Shown piece by piece: positions 22,170 through 33,953 of a stretch of 64,000 nucleotides of DNA. Position numbers and translations under genes: made by a program. A model generated the notes under the pieces. It was not told the origin of the DNA and searched no databases. It was given only the letters and a program-made list of their open reading frames with translations. Numbering within the stretch: position 1 is the first letter of the stretch; each line of letters opens with the position of its first letter. This stretch comes from Zygnema cylindricum (Eukaryota; Streptophyta; Zygnematophyceae; Zygnematales; Zygnemataceae). Location: assembly GCA_037447655.1 (NCBI GenBank), contig JBBHKE010000658.1:23071-87070 (forward strand). Reading direction: 5' to 3'.

Positions 22170-25100
22170 GGTTATGGGCCCACCCTCTAGGGTGCCCATC
22201 TTCAATGGATCGGGGTTCATTTATTGGGAAGCCATGATGGTATAGGCTTTATGTGGAAAACGATACTGGGGTATTGTTAGTGGACAAGTGAGACATCCAT
22301 CTCAGGGAATTCCACGAAGGTTCAGTGGAATGAGGTTTTCTGGATTAGCATCTGCCCCAACGGAAGACGCAGACGATGGAGACAACAGTGTGTCCTAAAA
22401 AGGGAAATGGAAGGAGACACCTCTTACCCATATTTCCACGGAACCCAAGAAAGTGGTCGTGAAGACCGAGGAAAACAATAATCAAAGGTGGGAATACATA
22501 AACATGGCTGCCAATCAGTTCATTGTGAGGCACCTCACTCAAGCTCCAACAACCTCTCATCTTCACATCTTAAAGGGCGAGGAAATGTGGGTTACTTCAG
22601 TGGAGATCTATATAGTTGGTACAAAATAGAAACTCCAGTTGGCCGAACAAAAGCTAGGGGATTACACTTACAACGGAGGAAAATTGTTAGATTACTGTAA
22701 TGATCTCTCTTGCTTGTATATAGAGATGGAGAGTTCCGAGTGGACATGTACAATGATGATGAACGTCAACACCCTCATCATGAAGTTGCCTAATGAGTAT
22801 GAGAACATAGTGTACCAAGTAAAAGAAATGGATGACAGCTCTTAGAAGTAGAATACACTGTTCTGGATGATACTTGTGTAGGAGAACACTATTGAGATTC
22901 GGAGAGGAGGAAAGAGCATTCAAGCTCTAGCTGTTTGAGCGGACCGTTGGGGGAACGATTCAAGGACACCGTACAACAACTTTAAATGAGAAAGAGATCA
23001 ATTTGGAGGACCAACGCCCCCAAAGGGTCTTTGTCATTTCTGCAAAAAGTCGGGACACTTTATAGCAGATTGTACAAGGATGTCGAAAATAAGGCTCGAA
23101 GAGATTGTTGAGGTAGTTTTTCCAGAGGAAAAAAGAAGGCACTTGTGGTAACACAAATTAAAGAGGAGATCGAGGAGGACGAGTCCTCTGAAGAGGAGGA
23201 TAGGGAGCTTCTTCTTGACAAGAATCCGGAGGAGAAGGATATCCCTCGAAAACAGAAGTGTGCTCTTCGAGCCATCTGAGAAGCTCCACAAGAAGCGATG
23301 GATCATTGATTCAAGTGCATCTATACATATGTGTCATGACACGCACCTCTTTACCAAGCTAATAAAGATCCCTTATGTAGAGATAGAGTACGGGGATGGG
23401 AGAGTAGTTACTACAGATCTAGTGGGGTCGGTAGATCTGAAAGTCTTAGCGAAGGGTAAGACTTCTATACTCACTTTCTCAGATGTACTCTACATTCCTC
23501 TGCTGATTAAAAATGTTGTCTCTACCTCTGTATTAGATGATAAAGAGTTTGATACCTTCACTAGAAAGGGAGTCTTTACAGCTAAGTATGGGGATGAAGT
23601 CTACTTCATAGCAGATAAGGGTTGCTAAGGAATGTTTAGGCTTAACCTGAGTAATGAAAAGAGTAATGCTTACTATGTTGGTGTTCCAAAGTTGATGATT
23701 TGGCATAAGCCGTTGGGGCATGTGCATTTTGATAGGCTGAGGAAAATGAAGAAGCTTGGTGTAGTAGAAGGCATTTAGTTTGGGGATAATGAACTAAAGG
23801 ATTATTGTAGTGGTTGTGCCCAAGGTAAGACTCAAAGACTTCCTTTTCGTAGAACTGCCAGATATAGAGGTGAGAACGTACTAGATCTCATCCACACAGA
23901 CATCTGGGGACCGGCAAAAGTACCCTCGGTCGGAGAGAAAGGGTTTATGTTGACAATCACTGATAACTAGTCTAGATACTCCAGAGTCTACTTCCTAAAT
24001 AAAAAGTATGAAACACCAACTTACTTTAAAGAATACAAAGCCTGGAATGAGAAGTTGCACGGAACCCCTATTAAGAGAATAAGGAGTGATAATAGAGGAG
24101 AATATACCTCTAACTAGTTTGAGGAACACTTGAGGGATAAGGGAGTTTAGCATTAGAAAACTGTACCAAAAATCTAGAACAAAATGCGGTAACTGAGAGG
24201 TTAAATCGGACTCTTGGAGATAGTGTACGTAGCATGTTGCCGATAAGAAGGTAGGAAAAAGGTTTTTGGCAAAAGCCATGAATTCTGCTAACTACATAAA
24301 GAATACAGTCCTTACTACAGCCGTGAAAGGAATGACACCTTATGAGAGATGGGTTGGAAGGAAACCAGAAATTTCTCACGTTAAAGTATTCGTTAGTCAA
24401 GTTTACAGTCTTGACACAGATAAGGAAAACTAGACACTAGACGCTAAAGGGAAACAGGGATATTTTGTGGGATATGAGGAGGATGTCAAGGGATATAGAG
24501 TCTATGACTTAGCTAAACAAGATATCATTTTGGTAAAGCACCTAGTTCTCATGGATGAAGGGAAGTCGTTTCATCTCTTGAAATACACCAAGAAGATAAA
24601 AATCAGTCTTGAGTTCGAAAGTGAGGAGGAATCGGACCTTCTTTGAAGAGACATGAGTGAAAATGTGTTTGCAAATTGAAGGGAGATCCTAGATGGAGGA
24701 GATATACCAAAATCTCCTCATATCTCTATACACTCCGAGGAGACTAAAGAGGAGGTTCCAAAACGGGCGTCCATGGATATAGGAGGCGATGAGACTGTGA
24801 GGAGGAACCCAATAATTCCCTCGATTCCAGCTACAGACTTTTAGGGAGGACAAAGAAACAGCAAAAGGCTACAGGAAAAACATGTTGCTCACAAGGTAAT
24901 TAAGCTCTCTCACCCTGATGAGCCTCAGTCATACTCAGAGGCAATGGACAGTCCGGAGAAAGGCAGATGGATTGGAGCCATAAATGATGAGATGGCCACC
25001 ATCATGGAAGCAAATACTTGGGAGTTGGTGGACTGTCCTCTGGAAATAAAACCAATTGGGTGTAAATGGGTGTTTTAACTGAAACTAAACCCAGATAATA

Positions 25101-26500
25101 CCATTGAGAGATATAAGGCTCGGGTGGTAGCAAAGGGGTTCACCCTAAAAGAAGGGATAGATTATGAGGAGACTTTTGCTCCGATGGAACGATTCCCATC
25201 AGTAAAGGTACTCCTCAGTCTAAGAGCAGCGGAAGACATGGAAATACACCAGATGGATATTAAGACAACCATCCTCAATGGTGAGCTAGAGGAAAAGTTC
25301 TTTATGCGGCAACCATAAGGTTTTGTAGAGGAAGGAGAGGAGGGTAAAGTCTGTCGACTTATAAAGTCCTTATAGAGATTGAAGCAGGCTCATAAACAAT
25401 AAAATAAGAAACTGGATGAGTTTCTCACCGGTTTCGGATATATCCGGATCAGTTTTCACCATTCTATTTATATATTTGAGGATGAGAACGGAGTTATTTT
25501 CATTGCAATCTATGTGGATGATTTGCTGGTGTTAAGTAAGGTTATGGAAAATATCAATAAGTTGAAGAAAGACCTTAATAGCAGATTTGACATGAATGAT
25601 TTAGGGGAGGCAAGAAACATTATGGGAATTCAAATGGAGATAGATAGGGGGAAATTATTATCAGACTCACTCATAAATAAGCCATATGGAATATGCTTGA
25701 GAAATTCTAGATGGAAAAGGCAAACAGTTGTACCACTCCCATGGACTTGAAGAAAATAAGTGATGGGAGTGTTGAAGGAGGGGTGATAATCTTAAATGAT
25801 AAGATGGGTCAAGAAAAGAGACAGTTTATTAAGTCTATTCTTTATTGGCAGGTTGTAGGAAGTTTGATCTACTTTATGAATTATACTAGGCCGGACATAG
25901 CGGCGGCAGTTGGAGTCCTCGGTAGGAGTCTAAATTATCCTAAGAAGAGAGATTGGGAGGCAAGTAAGAGAGTCATGAGATATCTGGTGGGAACTAGGGA
26001 TTCATGGTTGCATTTGGGAGGGGAGTACACTGACATCACTACTTGGAGTGATGCCAGTTATGGGGATGCACCTATAAGAAGATGTACTTCTGGGTATGTG
26101 TTATATGTGGGCAAAGGTGCTTGGTGTTGGAGTAGCAAGCAACAAAAGGTGGTTGCTCAGGGGCTGGGTACATGGCCTCTTGTTCTGCTGCGAAAGAGTT
26201 GATGTGGGTCAAGTCCTTGTTGCAAGAACAGGGGTATATGAAAGAGTGTGTGCATGAAATATTTTGTGATAATCAGGTTGCCATTACAATTGCTGCCAAT
26301 CAAAAACATCATTTTAAAGCTAAGCATATGGACATAAGATAAAGTTTTGTGAGGGAAAAGGTTGAAAACAAAATTGTGAATCTTGTGTATAAGGTTGATG
26401 GGGAAATGATGGCTGATATGATGACCAAACCTGTGCCCTCTCCCAAGTTAAATATTGTAGAAAAAATTGTGGGTTAAAGGAGAAGTTAAAGTTAGACTAG
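22150..26500 (+). pseudogene. Copia gag-pol remnant of element C
   Basis: Begins inside the LTR with an ATG encoding MGDTELQVMGPPSRVPIFNG, then decays. Recognisable blocks: a degenerate zinc knuckle (CHFCKKSGHFIADC near 23035), protease region (IIDSSASIHMCHD near 23305; the active-site Gly-Ala is now Ser-Ala), integrase (MIWHKPLGHVHFDRL near 23700; CSGCAQGKTQ near 23810), RT (YVDDLLVLSK near 25510) and RNase H (TTWSDASYGD near 26040). Many in-frame stops and indels. Clearly dead. Confidence 0.9.
22170..22184 (+). promoter_or_regulatory. Primer-binding site of element C (perfect iMet anticodon-arm complement)
   Basis: GGTTATGGGCCCACC directly after the LTR end TTGCA. It is the exact complement of GGUGGGCCCAUAACC in plant initiator tRNA-Met, which contains the CAU anticodon. 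This points to half-tRNA priming rather than the usual 3'-end TGGTATCAGAGC site. Confidence 0.75.
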
Positions 26501-26513
26501 AAAATAAGGCGAG

Positions 26514-27506
26514 TGTTGAAATCACCTGATTTTAGGAAGTATTTTCTTGGTTTGAGTATACTAATAAAAAAGGCAAAAACACAGGCAGTCTGCCTCTACC
26601 CTCTCTCTAGCCCCCTTACTTTATGTAGTCACTGAAGGTGAAGGAGACTGGTGGAGCCATGGCAGCCTCTGTTACAGAGGCAAGACTATAGAGTGACATA
26701 AGTCTCTCTTAACAAAAAGGTTGAGTCCGACAAGACTCGAACCTCATACCAGCAAAGCGAGGCGTAGCCGTCAACTTTAACCGGTCTGTCGTAGGAGTTC
26801 GTTAGACTATATAGGGTTTGATTTGTATTTAAACAATGTGTAGGAACTCTAATCCGATTCACGGAAATTACGGATAGAAAATATGGAGGCTAGTTAACAT
26901 ATAGTGCGATCATGAATCCGCACAAAACAAATGTACCTGACATTTGTATCTACGGCTAATATTAAAAGCATGTTTGGATCCGGCAGCATGCATTATCGCC
27001 GAGATCCCGGAATGGCCGCTTTGGCAGTTTTCGGGTGTGACATGACTTGGCGACACATGGCAAGATATTATTGGGAAGTCGAAATCCCGGAGAGCATAAG
27101 GACAAGTTCGGAGAAGACAAACGTCCACTCCATGGCCTTGTCGTACAAAGGTCGTACATAAAAGACACTGGCCATTGTACCTTTATATATTGTACACTCT
27201 TCTGATTGGTTCGTCCATCAGTACATAGGGGTTGTGAGAAGGGTTTTGGACTTAGGGAATATAGGAGGTAGCAACCTCTCTCTCTACAAGCTTTATAAAT
27301 ATTGGTATCTTCTCCACTTGATAATTAATCGCCTGGTTGGGCGTTTTAAGTGATTCTTTTTGCTGTGGGCTTAGGGATGTCTAAATTGCACAGGGTTCAG
27401 TCAGATTGTTCATTTGCCTGCTTGGGTAGCAGTGGTCTTTGAAAAAGAAGGGTTAGTCAAAAACTATCTACTGTATTTTGTAGTCCAATGAGGACACAAA
27501 ATTGCA
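26514..27506 (+). repeat. 3' LTR of element C
   Basis: About 993 bp, homologous to 21170-22169, with many substitutions and small indels. One of these disrupts the would-be gag start (ATGAGGACACAAAATTGCA). The antisense B-box GTTCGAGTC is kept at 26734-26742. Confidence 0.9.
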
Positions 27507-28034
27507 GCCAGATCATTGCAATAGTCCAGCATCTTCCCCCTTTTTAAGTGTACGCATTCATTTTGTGTTCAGCCAGCTGTTGCTCTTGAATGGTACCGCT
27601 CCCGTAAATACCACTAATGTCATCTCAGATCCGCTGCCGCCATTATGTGAAGATGAGATGTCGCCAAACCCTGAGTGAGATGCATTAAGATTAAGTGCCT
27701 TGCTGCCATGTTCTTGAAGTCTTATGTTTGTAAATCATTCTCCTCGGTTTTTAATACCGCTGTCTCTATAGATGGAGCAATAGGAGTGGTTGGCTCTTTC
27801 CCTTTCTCGAACACACTACTTTCCCCTTCATCTGCCTCTTTCATGGGAGTGAATGATATCTTTGAAAATGTGACTCCGTCAAACCCTGGTGGAGTCCCAA
27901 GAGATAGACGCCTCACTTGTCCACTCATTATCCCCCAATACTGTTTTTCACACAATGCACCTGTCATCATCGTTTCCCAATAGATGAATCCAGTTCCGTT
28001 GAAAAGAGGCACCCTAATGGGTGGGCCCATAACT
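27507..28034 (-). pseudogene. Copia element B, fragment 4: gag N-terminus
   Basis: Minus-strand gag start, continuing from the ATG at 28054 inside the LTR: MEVTELQVMGPPIRVPLFNG, GFIYWETMMTGALCEKQYWG, later GTIQEQQLAEHKM and, near 27510, NDLA. It aligns with the N-terminus of element A gag but contains at least one stop (after NAYT) and gaps. It directly abuts the right LTR of C. Confidence 0.85.
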
Positions 28035-28941
28035 TGCAATTCTGTAACTTCCATAGGTGCACAGAAACTGCGGCTTACTTGAATCCTTCTACGGTAATTT
28101 GAAATGCCTTTCTTCCCTTTGAATCAACTGCCTCCCAAATAGGCAAAGATTCTGGTTGCCTTCACCCCTGTGAAGGTTTGACTCCCCTAAGCCCTATGCA
28201 AAAAGAATCACTGAAAACCCCCTACCAGGCGATTAAATTTCAAATGGCAAAGATGCTATATTTTATACAAGCTCTCAGAGAGAGAGGCGGCTATCTACCA
28301 GAAAACAAACTTGAAGTCCTATAAGCTCTCTCTAAACCCCCTATTACTGCTGTACAGATCAAATCAAAAGACTATACAGTACAAGAAAGTACAGTTGCTG
28401 ATGTACCTTTTATACTACCATTGTACGACATATCCATGGAGGGGACGTCTGTCACCTTTAGACTTGTCTCGGGGTTTCCTGTAATGACGAGGCACCATGT
28501 GGCACTTGGTGACACAACGCCCAAAAACAGCCAAAACGTCTATTCCGAAATGTCGGTTTGAATAAGAGTCGTCCGATGTTTACCGACTTTTAATGTGCGC
28601 CGCCCAAATTAGTCAAGCGTCTGCATATATAAGTATTTTAACTGTCTCTGTTTTTTTAGTATTGTAAATCCATTAATCGTCTTAGTCCGCCAGTTCTAGT
28701 CTAAATAATTATCATACCCAATATATCTTAGCATTGGTCCTAGACTATAGGACAACGCTGCCGGCTACTGCCTACTGACTATAGGGACCATGATCAAATC
28801 CTTAGTCCGTCAGTCTTTTTGCTAATAGCTAGTATATCTTCCTCTTCTGGCTGCTTAGGCAGCCATGGATCCATCTCTGTCTGACCAGTCATCAATGACT
28901 ACAACAAGTATGACAACTAGGGTGAGAGAGAGAGTGGTTAG
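28035..28941 (-). repeat. 5' LTR of element B, truncated at its outer end
   Basis: The inner end is ATGGAAGTTACAGAATTGCA followed by a primer-binding site AGTTATGGGCCCACC. The antisense B-box GATCAAATC is at 28792-28800. The outer end stops at 'ctctctcaccctag...' where the LTR of A has about 75 further bases, and is directly followed by MITE sequence. So the LTR is about 907 bp and lacks its TG terminus. Confidence 0.8.
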
Positions 28942-28944
28942 ACT

Positions 28945-29319
28945 GTACAAAAACGTACCTTTTTATGTGAAAAGGTACAGTTCATTGTGTTTAGTAGCCG
29001 CGAACGCACGAGAATGTGCGGTCTAAAAAGAGGATAAATCGGGCTGTCAAACATCACGATCGCATATATTCGTCCAACAACCACGTTTCGACTGTGTGAA
29101 CGTACGAGTTGTGTATGATTTGTCAGATTTTGTACATGACCTGTATAAGTGTAAGCATGTTTGCGACCGACATTTTTTTTTTCGACGACCCAAATTATAA
29201 ATATTAAACAATTAGAATGAATGTTTATTTTCAAAATTTTCAAATTCTTAATTAGCGTTAACCACAATAATTATTCATATACGCTAAAGAAACTTCTACG
29301 CTAATAGCGATTGGCGGTG
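28945..29319. mobile_element. Right part of the split family-1 MITE
   Basis: GTACAAAAACGTACC through AGCGATTGGCGGTG, followed by TA at 29320-29321. It aligns with 9067-9442 of the intact copy. Together with 9449-9607 it reconstitutes nearly a full family-1 MITE, with about 19.3 kb of Copia-derived DNA in between. Confidence 0.8.
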
Positions 29320-30550
29320 TACTGTACTGCAAATTACAGTACATTACTGAACCTTGCGATTTTTTGCAGCTTTTCGCACGCGCGAGCGCGCTGATTGGGG
29401 GGCACACCTCGTATTCTCTGCGCGACCGTATGTTTAGGGTTATTTTATTTCTCTTTTTTTTGGTTTTATTATAAAAATACACAAAACAGACCCTATGACC
29501 ATTTCGCCATACCCCATGACGGCGTGTGAGACTATCTCTTCGCGGTGTGGATACTGGGACACACGGTTTTCTTAACTACTGGCCCTTGTAACGAACCTAG
29601 GCTCTCGTAACGACCCTAGGCTGTACTTTCATTCTAATATAGGTTCGTTTTAAATAGTATGGAGTACGGACGACCTTTGACCGTGCAAAATTGTACTTTA
29701 TTAAGTAAAAAAGTACAAATAATGATTTAATACAGGCCGTTATCATGTAACTGCGTTTTAACAAACCGCGTAGTGCAAACGTCATAGTGACGATAAACTG
29801 TACGTTTTGCCAAATTCTGTACGAATACCTTATTTACAGTAGAGGATATTAGCGTGCCAAATTAGAGTACTTAAATAAATTAGAGTAAACTTCATAGTTG
29901 AAACAGCTCTATCACACAAATTAGCGTTCATTACTCTAAATTTTTTTTTTTTAGTTTTTGTACTCTAAGTTTTTCATTGCTCTAATAACGATTCGCGGTG
30001 TACTGTAACAACTATAGACAGGCGCACGGTTAATAATTAAAGTACGACTGAAAGGTTTACGCCATATACATCGACAATTTGTCGACGATGCAAATATAGT
30101 TTTTTTTATTCGGGCAGCGTCGTCAGAGTTAATGCACAAACCATAGAGTCCGTACAAAAAAAATATTTACGGATTACATGATAACGTAGTGGTATTAGAC
30201 ATTGGGGGGAGGGCTTATTTGGCGGGCGGCGGAGACCTTCGAGGAGGATTTTGCCCGGGCAATGTAAATCCCTCCCAGTTATTGATAAGGACAAAAAATT
30301 ATCGCGCGAAGCGCGGAGAATTTGTTTTTAGCAGTCTCCTCGGTGATTAGGTCATATGGACAAAAAAAAAAAAAAAGTGTTCATACTTACAGCGTTCCCA
30401 TATTGAGCATTCGCTATAAATAGCGTCACGCGCGTCGTATGAGAACATGTAAATCGCGTTCGTGACTCAAAATATCTACAAATTTTAACAAACGTTCACA
30501 CTTTAAGCACTACCATTTAATCCGTCGAACAAGCTAAGCCGCGCGTCACG

Positions 30551-30670
30551 TGAGAACACTCACGTATGACATTGAAAACAAAACAAAAAGAAGTACAGTC
30601 ATATTATCGTGAGAACACTCACATATGACATTAAAAACAAAAAAAACAAGTACAGTCATATTGTCGTGTC
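30551..30670. repeat. Tandem duplication with a GTGAGAACACTCAC palindrome
   Basis: Two head-to-tail units of about 60 bp, each with GTGAGAACACTCAC, then ATGACATT, an A-rich run, and AAGTACAGTCATATT. Confidence 0.8.
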
Positions 30671-31167
30671 GTTTGGCGCCGCAGGCGATATTTTTTTTAG
30701 TACGCTACGTGAAATGAGGAGCATACGCGGAGTGTACAAAAATATCCTAGAGTCAAAATTGAACGAGTATTTTGAGAGGAGAAGGTATTTTGAAAGTGGA
30801 GAAGTTATGTACATTCAAATTTTGAAAAGTACAACACAAATCTGCGTGTACGATTAACATAGTCCCAAATGTAGCGTTATTAATCGATTTCTGTACGGTC
30901 GAAAGTGAAATTCCGTACTTCTTAATGTATATTAACCATAGTTCAAAAGTAGGTGACCGTACGCCCATACAATATGCCTATTGTATGCAAAACATACAAT
31001 ATGGCCTTAAGACCCATATTGTATTGGCCGCAAAATGAAATAAAATAGTAACAGGGTTGAGTTGCACATGGATCGATAGAGAATTAAACGTCATGTCTAA
31101 ATTTGAAAAACAAATTGGACAAAAAAATATTTTTCTGTGAGTTTTGAGCGACTTTTTATTTAAACCG

Positions 31168-31345
31168 TCAGATTCGGACGATCTGACGGTCGTTGATGAA
31201 AGTAACGATCTAAGAATATCACATGAAAAGCCCATAACACAACTTACGATAGGACTATCGTCAGATTCGGACGATCGGACGGTCGCTGATGAAAGTAGCG
31301 ATCTAAGAAGATCACATGGAAAGCCCGTAACACAACTTACGCTAA
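31168..31345. repeat. ~91-bp tandem duplication
   Basis: CGTCAGATTCGGACGATC at 31168 recurs at 31259 with about 85 nt of similar sequence after it. Both copies are open in one plus-strand frame (SDSDD and QLT motifs), but I see no start context or domain to support a gene. Confidence 0.75.
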
Positions 31346-31829
31346 AGGCGGCCTACAAAAGGCCTACCAAAAAACGCCTACTTTTGAACTATGATATTAA
31401 CTCTCCTCGCGGATGTCCGTACGTGGTTATATTGAATTCCGTACTCTCCAATGTAGATTAACTCTCCGCGCAAAATTCCGTACGCTCGTGATGTAGATTA
31501 ACTCTCCCCCAAAATGTACTTCCATTTTAGAACATTTATGTTTTCAAACGTATGGAAATATGACGTCGACTAACACTTCTAACGACATTTAGTACTCTCG
31601 AGCGTACATGAATATTAATACACGTATGCTCGAACGCAAATTATTTTAATAGAGTATATAAAATACATGTTAAATTTTCAAACTTAAACCATGAATCGCT
31701 ATTAATGTTCAAAAATAATTCGTGTGAAGAAACAATTAGTGTTATTAACCCTATTTAATGTTATAAGGGCCTAATGCCAAAAAAACAATATCGCTAATTT
31801 GTACATCTAACACTAATTTTGATACACGT

Positions 31830-32050
31830 TCCTATAGTATAGACGCTATAGGTTGTGTCCACATAGTCGATGCTTGAACATGTGAGAACAAGTTGGCGCT
31901 ATGTTTTCCCGTCTTTATTACTGTAATCGAATTTAGGGGTGCTTTCTCGAGACAGCGCGACTCATTTTCCCGTCCTGACATCGTTAGTTGACACTTTTTT
32001 TGTAGGTTTGTACATAAAAAAAAAACAAATAGTATGTGTTGGCACATTTG
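31830..32050. repeat. Dispersed repeat, third diverged copy
   Basis: The order 'ctataggttgtgtccacatag', 'gaacatgtgagaacaagtt', 'cccgtcctgacatcgtt' and 'gacac' parallels 51250-51420 and 57760-57930. Same repeat family, no coding potential. Confidence 0.55.
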
Positions 32051-33047
32051 TACACTACACTATTTCAAAATTGCCCAAATTATAGTCATTAACATTGAGT
32101 ACACTTTACATATATTAGAATAAAGAAAAAAATATAATTATTAATTCTATTTTGGGTTCGTGGGTCAAAATTTGGGAACGTCAACTTAATGTTAATGACA
32201 GTAATAGTAATTCACCTTGTAATTTTGTTTCCAAACGAAAAAAATCATTTTTTTCATTATTTGTTCTTTCTCTTTTTTTTTTGTCTTTTCCATTTATGTC
32301 ATATTAGTTTTGTGTTATTTGTCCATTTTTTTTTGTTTTACTTCGAAACATATGTTGCATCGTTTTTATCATTAATCTGTTATTAGTTTATTTATTATTA
32401 TTGTTATTTTTTTATGAAGAAAATAACATCTTTTTTTTTGTTTTTGTTAAACGAAATTGTGTTTATACGCGTATGCTTTGTTGCATATTACAAATTATGT
32501 TTTGTTTATTTGTTCGGTATGTATCGATGAAAGTTTAATAAACCTAATTGCATAACTTGTTTGTTAAAATGGAATGTGTAGTTTTTAATGTTTGTTAAAA
32601 GGAACGTTTATATTATTTTTTTCTAGAAAGCATTTATTATAGTTATCATTTAACATTCGTTTTTGTTTAATGTTTTCTCATGTTACCTTCGATTTTATAT
32701 GTACGCACTAATTATAGATGTAAATAGTTTGCGCTTTGTTTGTTCAATATTGGCATTTCGTACTTTTTGAAATGAAAAACTACAAATTTATTACGTTTAC
32801 ACATCAATTCAAATTACTAGAGTGTAATTGTGAAAAATGTTTTATACAATATAAAACAAAAAAATGCTAAAAAACGATTAATGTCGTTATTGAAGTTAAA
32901 TTTTAAATCGTTCGTTTGAGGTATGTTAAGGGAAAAGAAAAGCAACGTATAACTAATTATTAGATTTTGTATGTTTTTTTTTCAAATGCTTTTTTACACA
33001 ATGTTGTTTAAAATTATTACAAAATTATGTACGTAATTAACGTATAT

Positions 33048-33190
33048 GTATGTCTATATATATACATACATGCATATTTATACAAATACATATATATGTA
33101 CATATATATATATATATATATACATATATATACATACATATATATATACATACATATATATATATATATACATACATATATATATATACG
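33048..33190. repeat. TATACA / TATATA microsatellite
   Basis: About 140 bp of ATATATACATACATATA-type repeats. It gives a spurious Ile/Tyr-rich ORF. Confidence 0.9.
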
Positions 33191-33953
33191 TGTTTGTTAA
33201 TTTATATCATATTTAGTGTATATTATATGTTATCACTATATTATATGTTATATATAGGAAATTTCATTATATTATATTATATCTTATTATATATTGTTAT
33301 ATTATATTGTATTGTAATGTATTAAAAATTTAACGAGAGATTAATTTAATTCGACTAAATAGACTAATAAACATACTGATTAAAATAATAGTATCGGTAA
33401 TGAGGTTTAAACGCCCTAAGTGGTAAACTGTCATGAAATTAAAATCGTATCGGTAATGGGGTCAGAGTAATAGGGTAACGACAACATTTGTTTTCTTAGT
33501 GTTTTACTTCATAATTTTGTTAAGGGGAGGAATAATTGGTTGTTTTAAATTGAAGCGCTTAAAAAAATTGAAGCATTTTAACATCGGCCGTCGCTGAACG
33601 ACCTATTTATCTGGTTGCGTCCTCCCGCGAGACGTCGTACGCCGCCAGCTAAGACAGGTATACCTAGCCCGGTGACGTCTTCGCGGGCCAATTCGAAATG
33701 TGTCGAACCGGCATCCGCGGGAGTCTCCGCGAGGTTATCCCGCGGCCGACGTTATTCTCCTCGACCCTCTGCGAGTCTCCTCGTTTCGGCCTGTACCGGC
33801 CGTCTTCCGCCGTTTGCTCTCTGCGCGGAGCACTATACCAGTAGGTATTTTGTAGTTGTGAAACTTACGGCGCATTTCGCACGGTGAAATGAGGGTCCAC
33901 AGGGTTCACAAGGTTCGCCACACCGAGGAAACATGTAAGGAACACTCCTTGTA

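Larger units (their letters stand above)
21170..27506 (+). mobile_element. Degenerate Copia element C (6337 bp, plus orientation)
   Basis: LTRs at 21170-22169 and 26514-27506 (about 1000 and 993 bp) are clearly diverged, so the insertion is old. Flanking 5-mers GTTAG and GCCAG look like a degenerate target duplication: removing one copy restores the gag frame of element B. The primer-binding site GGTTATGGGCCCACC (22170-22184) is a perfect complement to the initiator tRNA-Met anticodon arm. The polypurine tract AAAATAAGGCGAG precedes the right LTR. The internal gag-pol is broken throughout. Confidence 0.9.
29322..33953. other. AT-rich intergenic region, repeats only
   Basis: No gene found. 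Contents: a MITE-like right end (ACGATTCGCGGTG before TA near 30001); a GCGCGAAGCGCG hairpin near 30305; tandem repeats at 30551-30670 and 31168-31345; a repeat copy at 31830-32050 related to 51240-51420; long T-rich sequence (32180-32460); a TATACA microsatellite (33048-33190); and a GC-rich island (33580-33890). The short ORFs in these repeats show no domain. Confidence 0.6.

Noticed and set aside
22488-22845. Short ORFs within element C as separate genes
   Set aside because: They are fragments of its decayed gag.
31144-31461. 105-codon ORF with repeated SDSDD and QLT motifs
   Set aside because: It follows a 91-bp DNA tandem duplication; no homology, no start context, no neighbours supporting expression.
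33050-33325. 91-codon Ile/Tyr/His-rich ORF
   Set aside because: It is produced by the TATACA microsatellite; no start context or domain.
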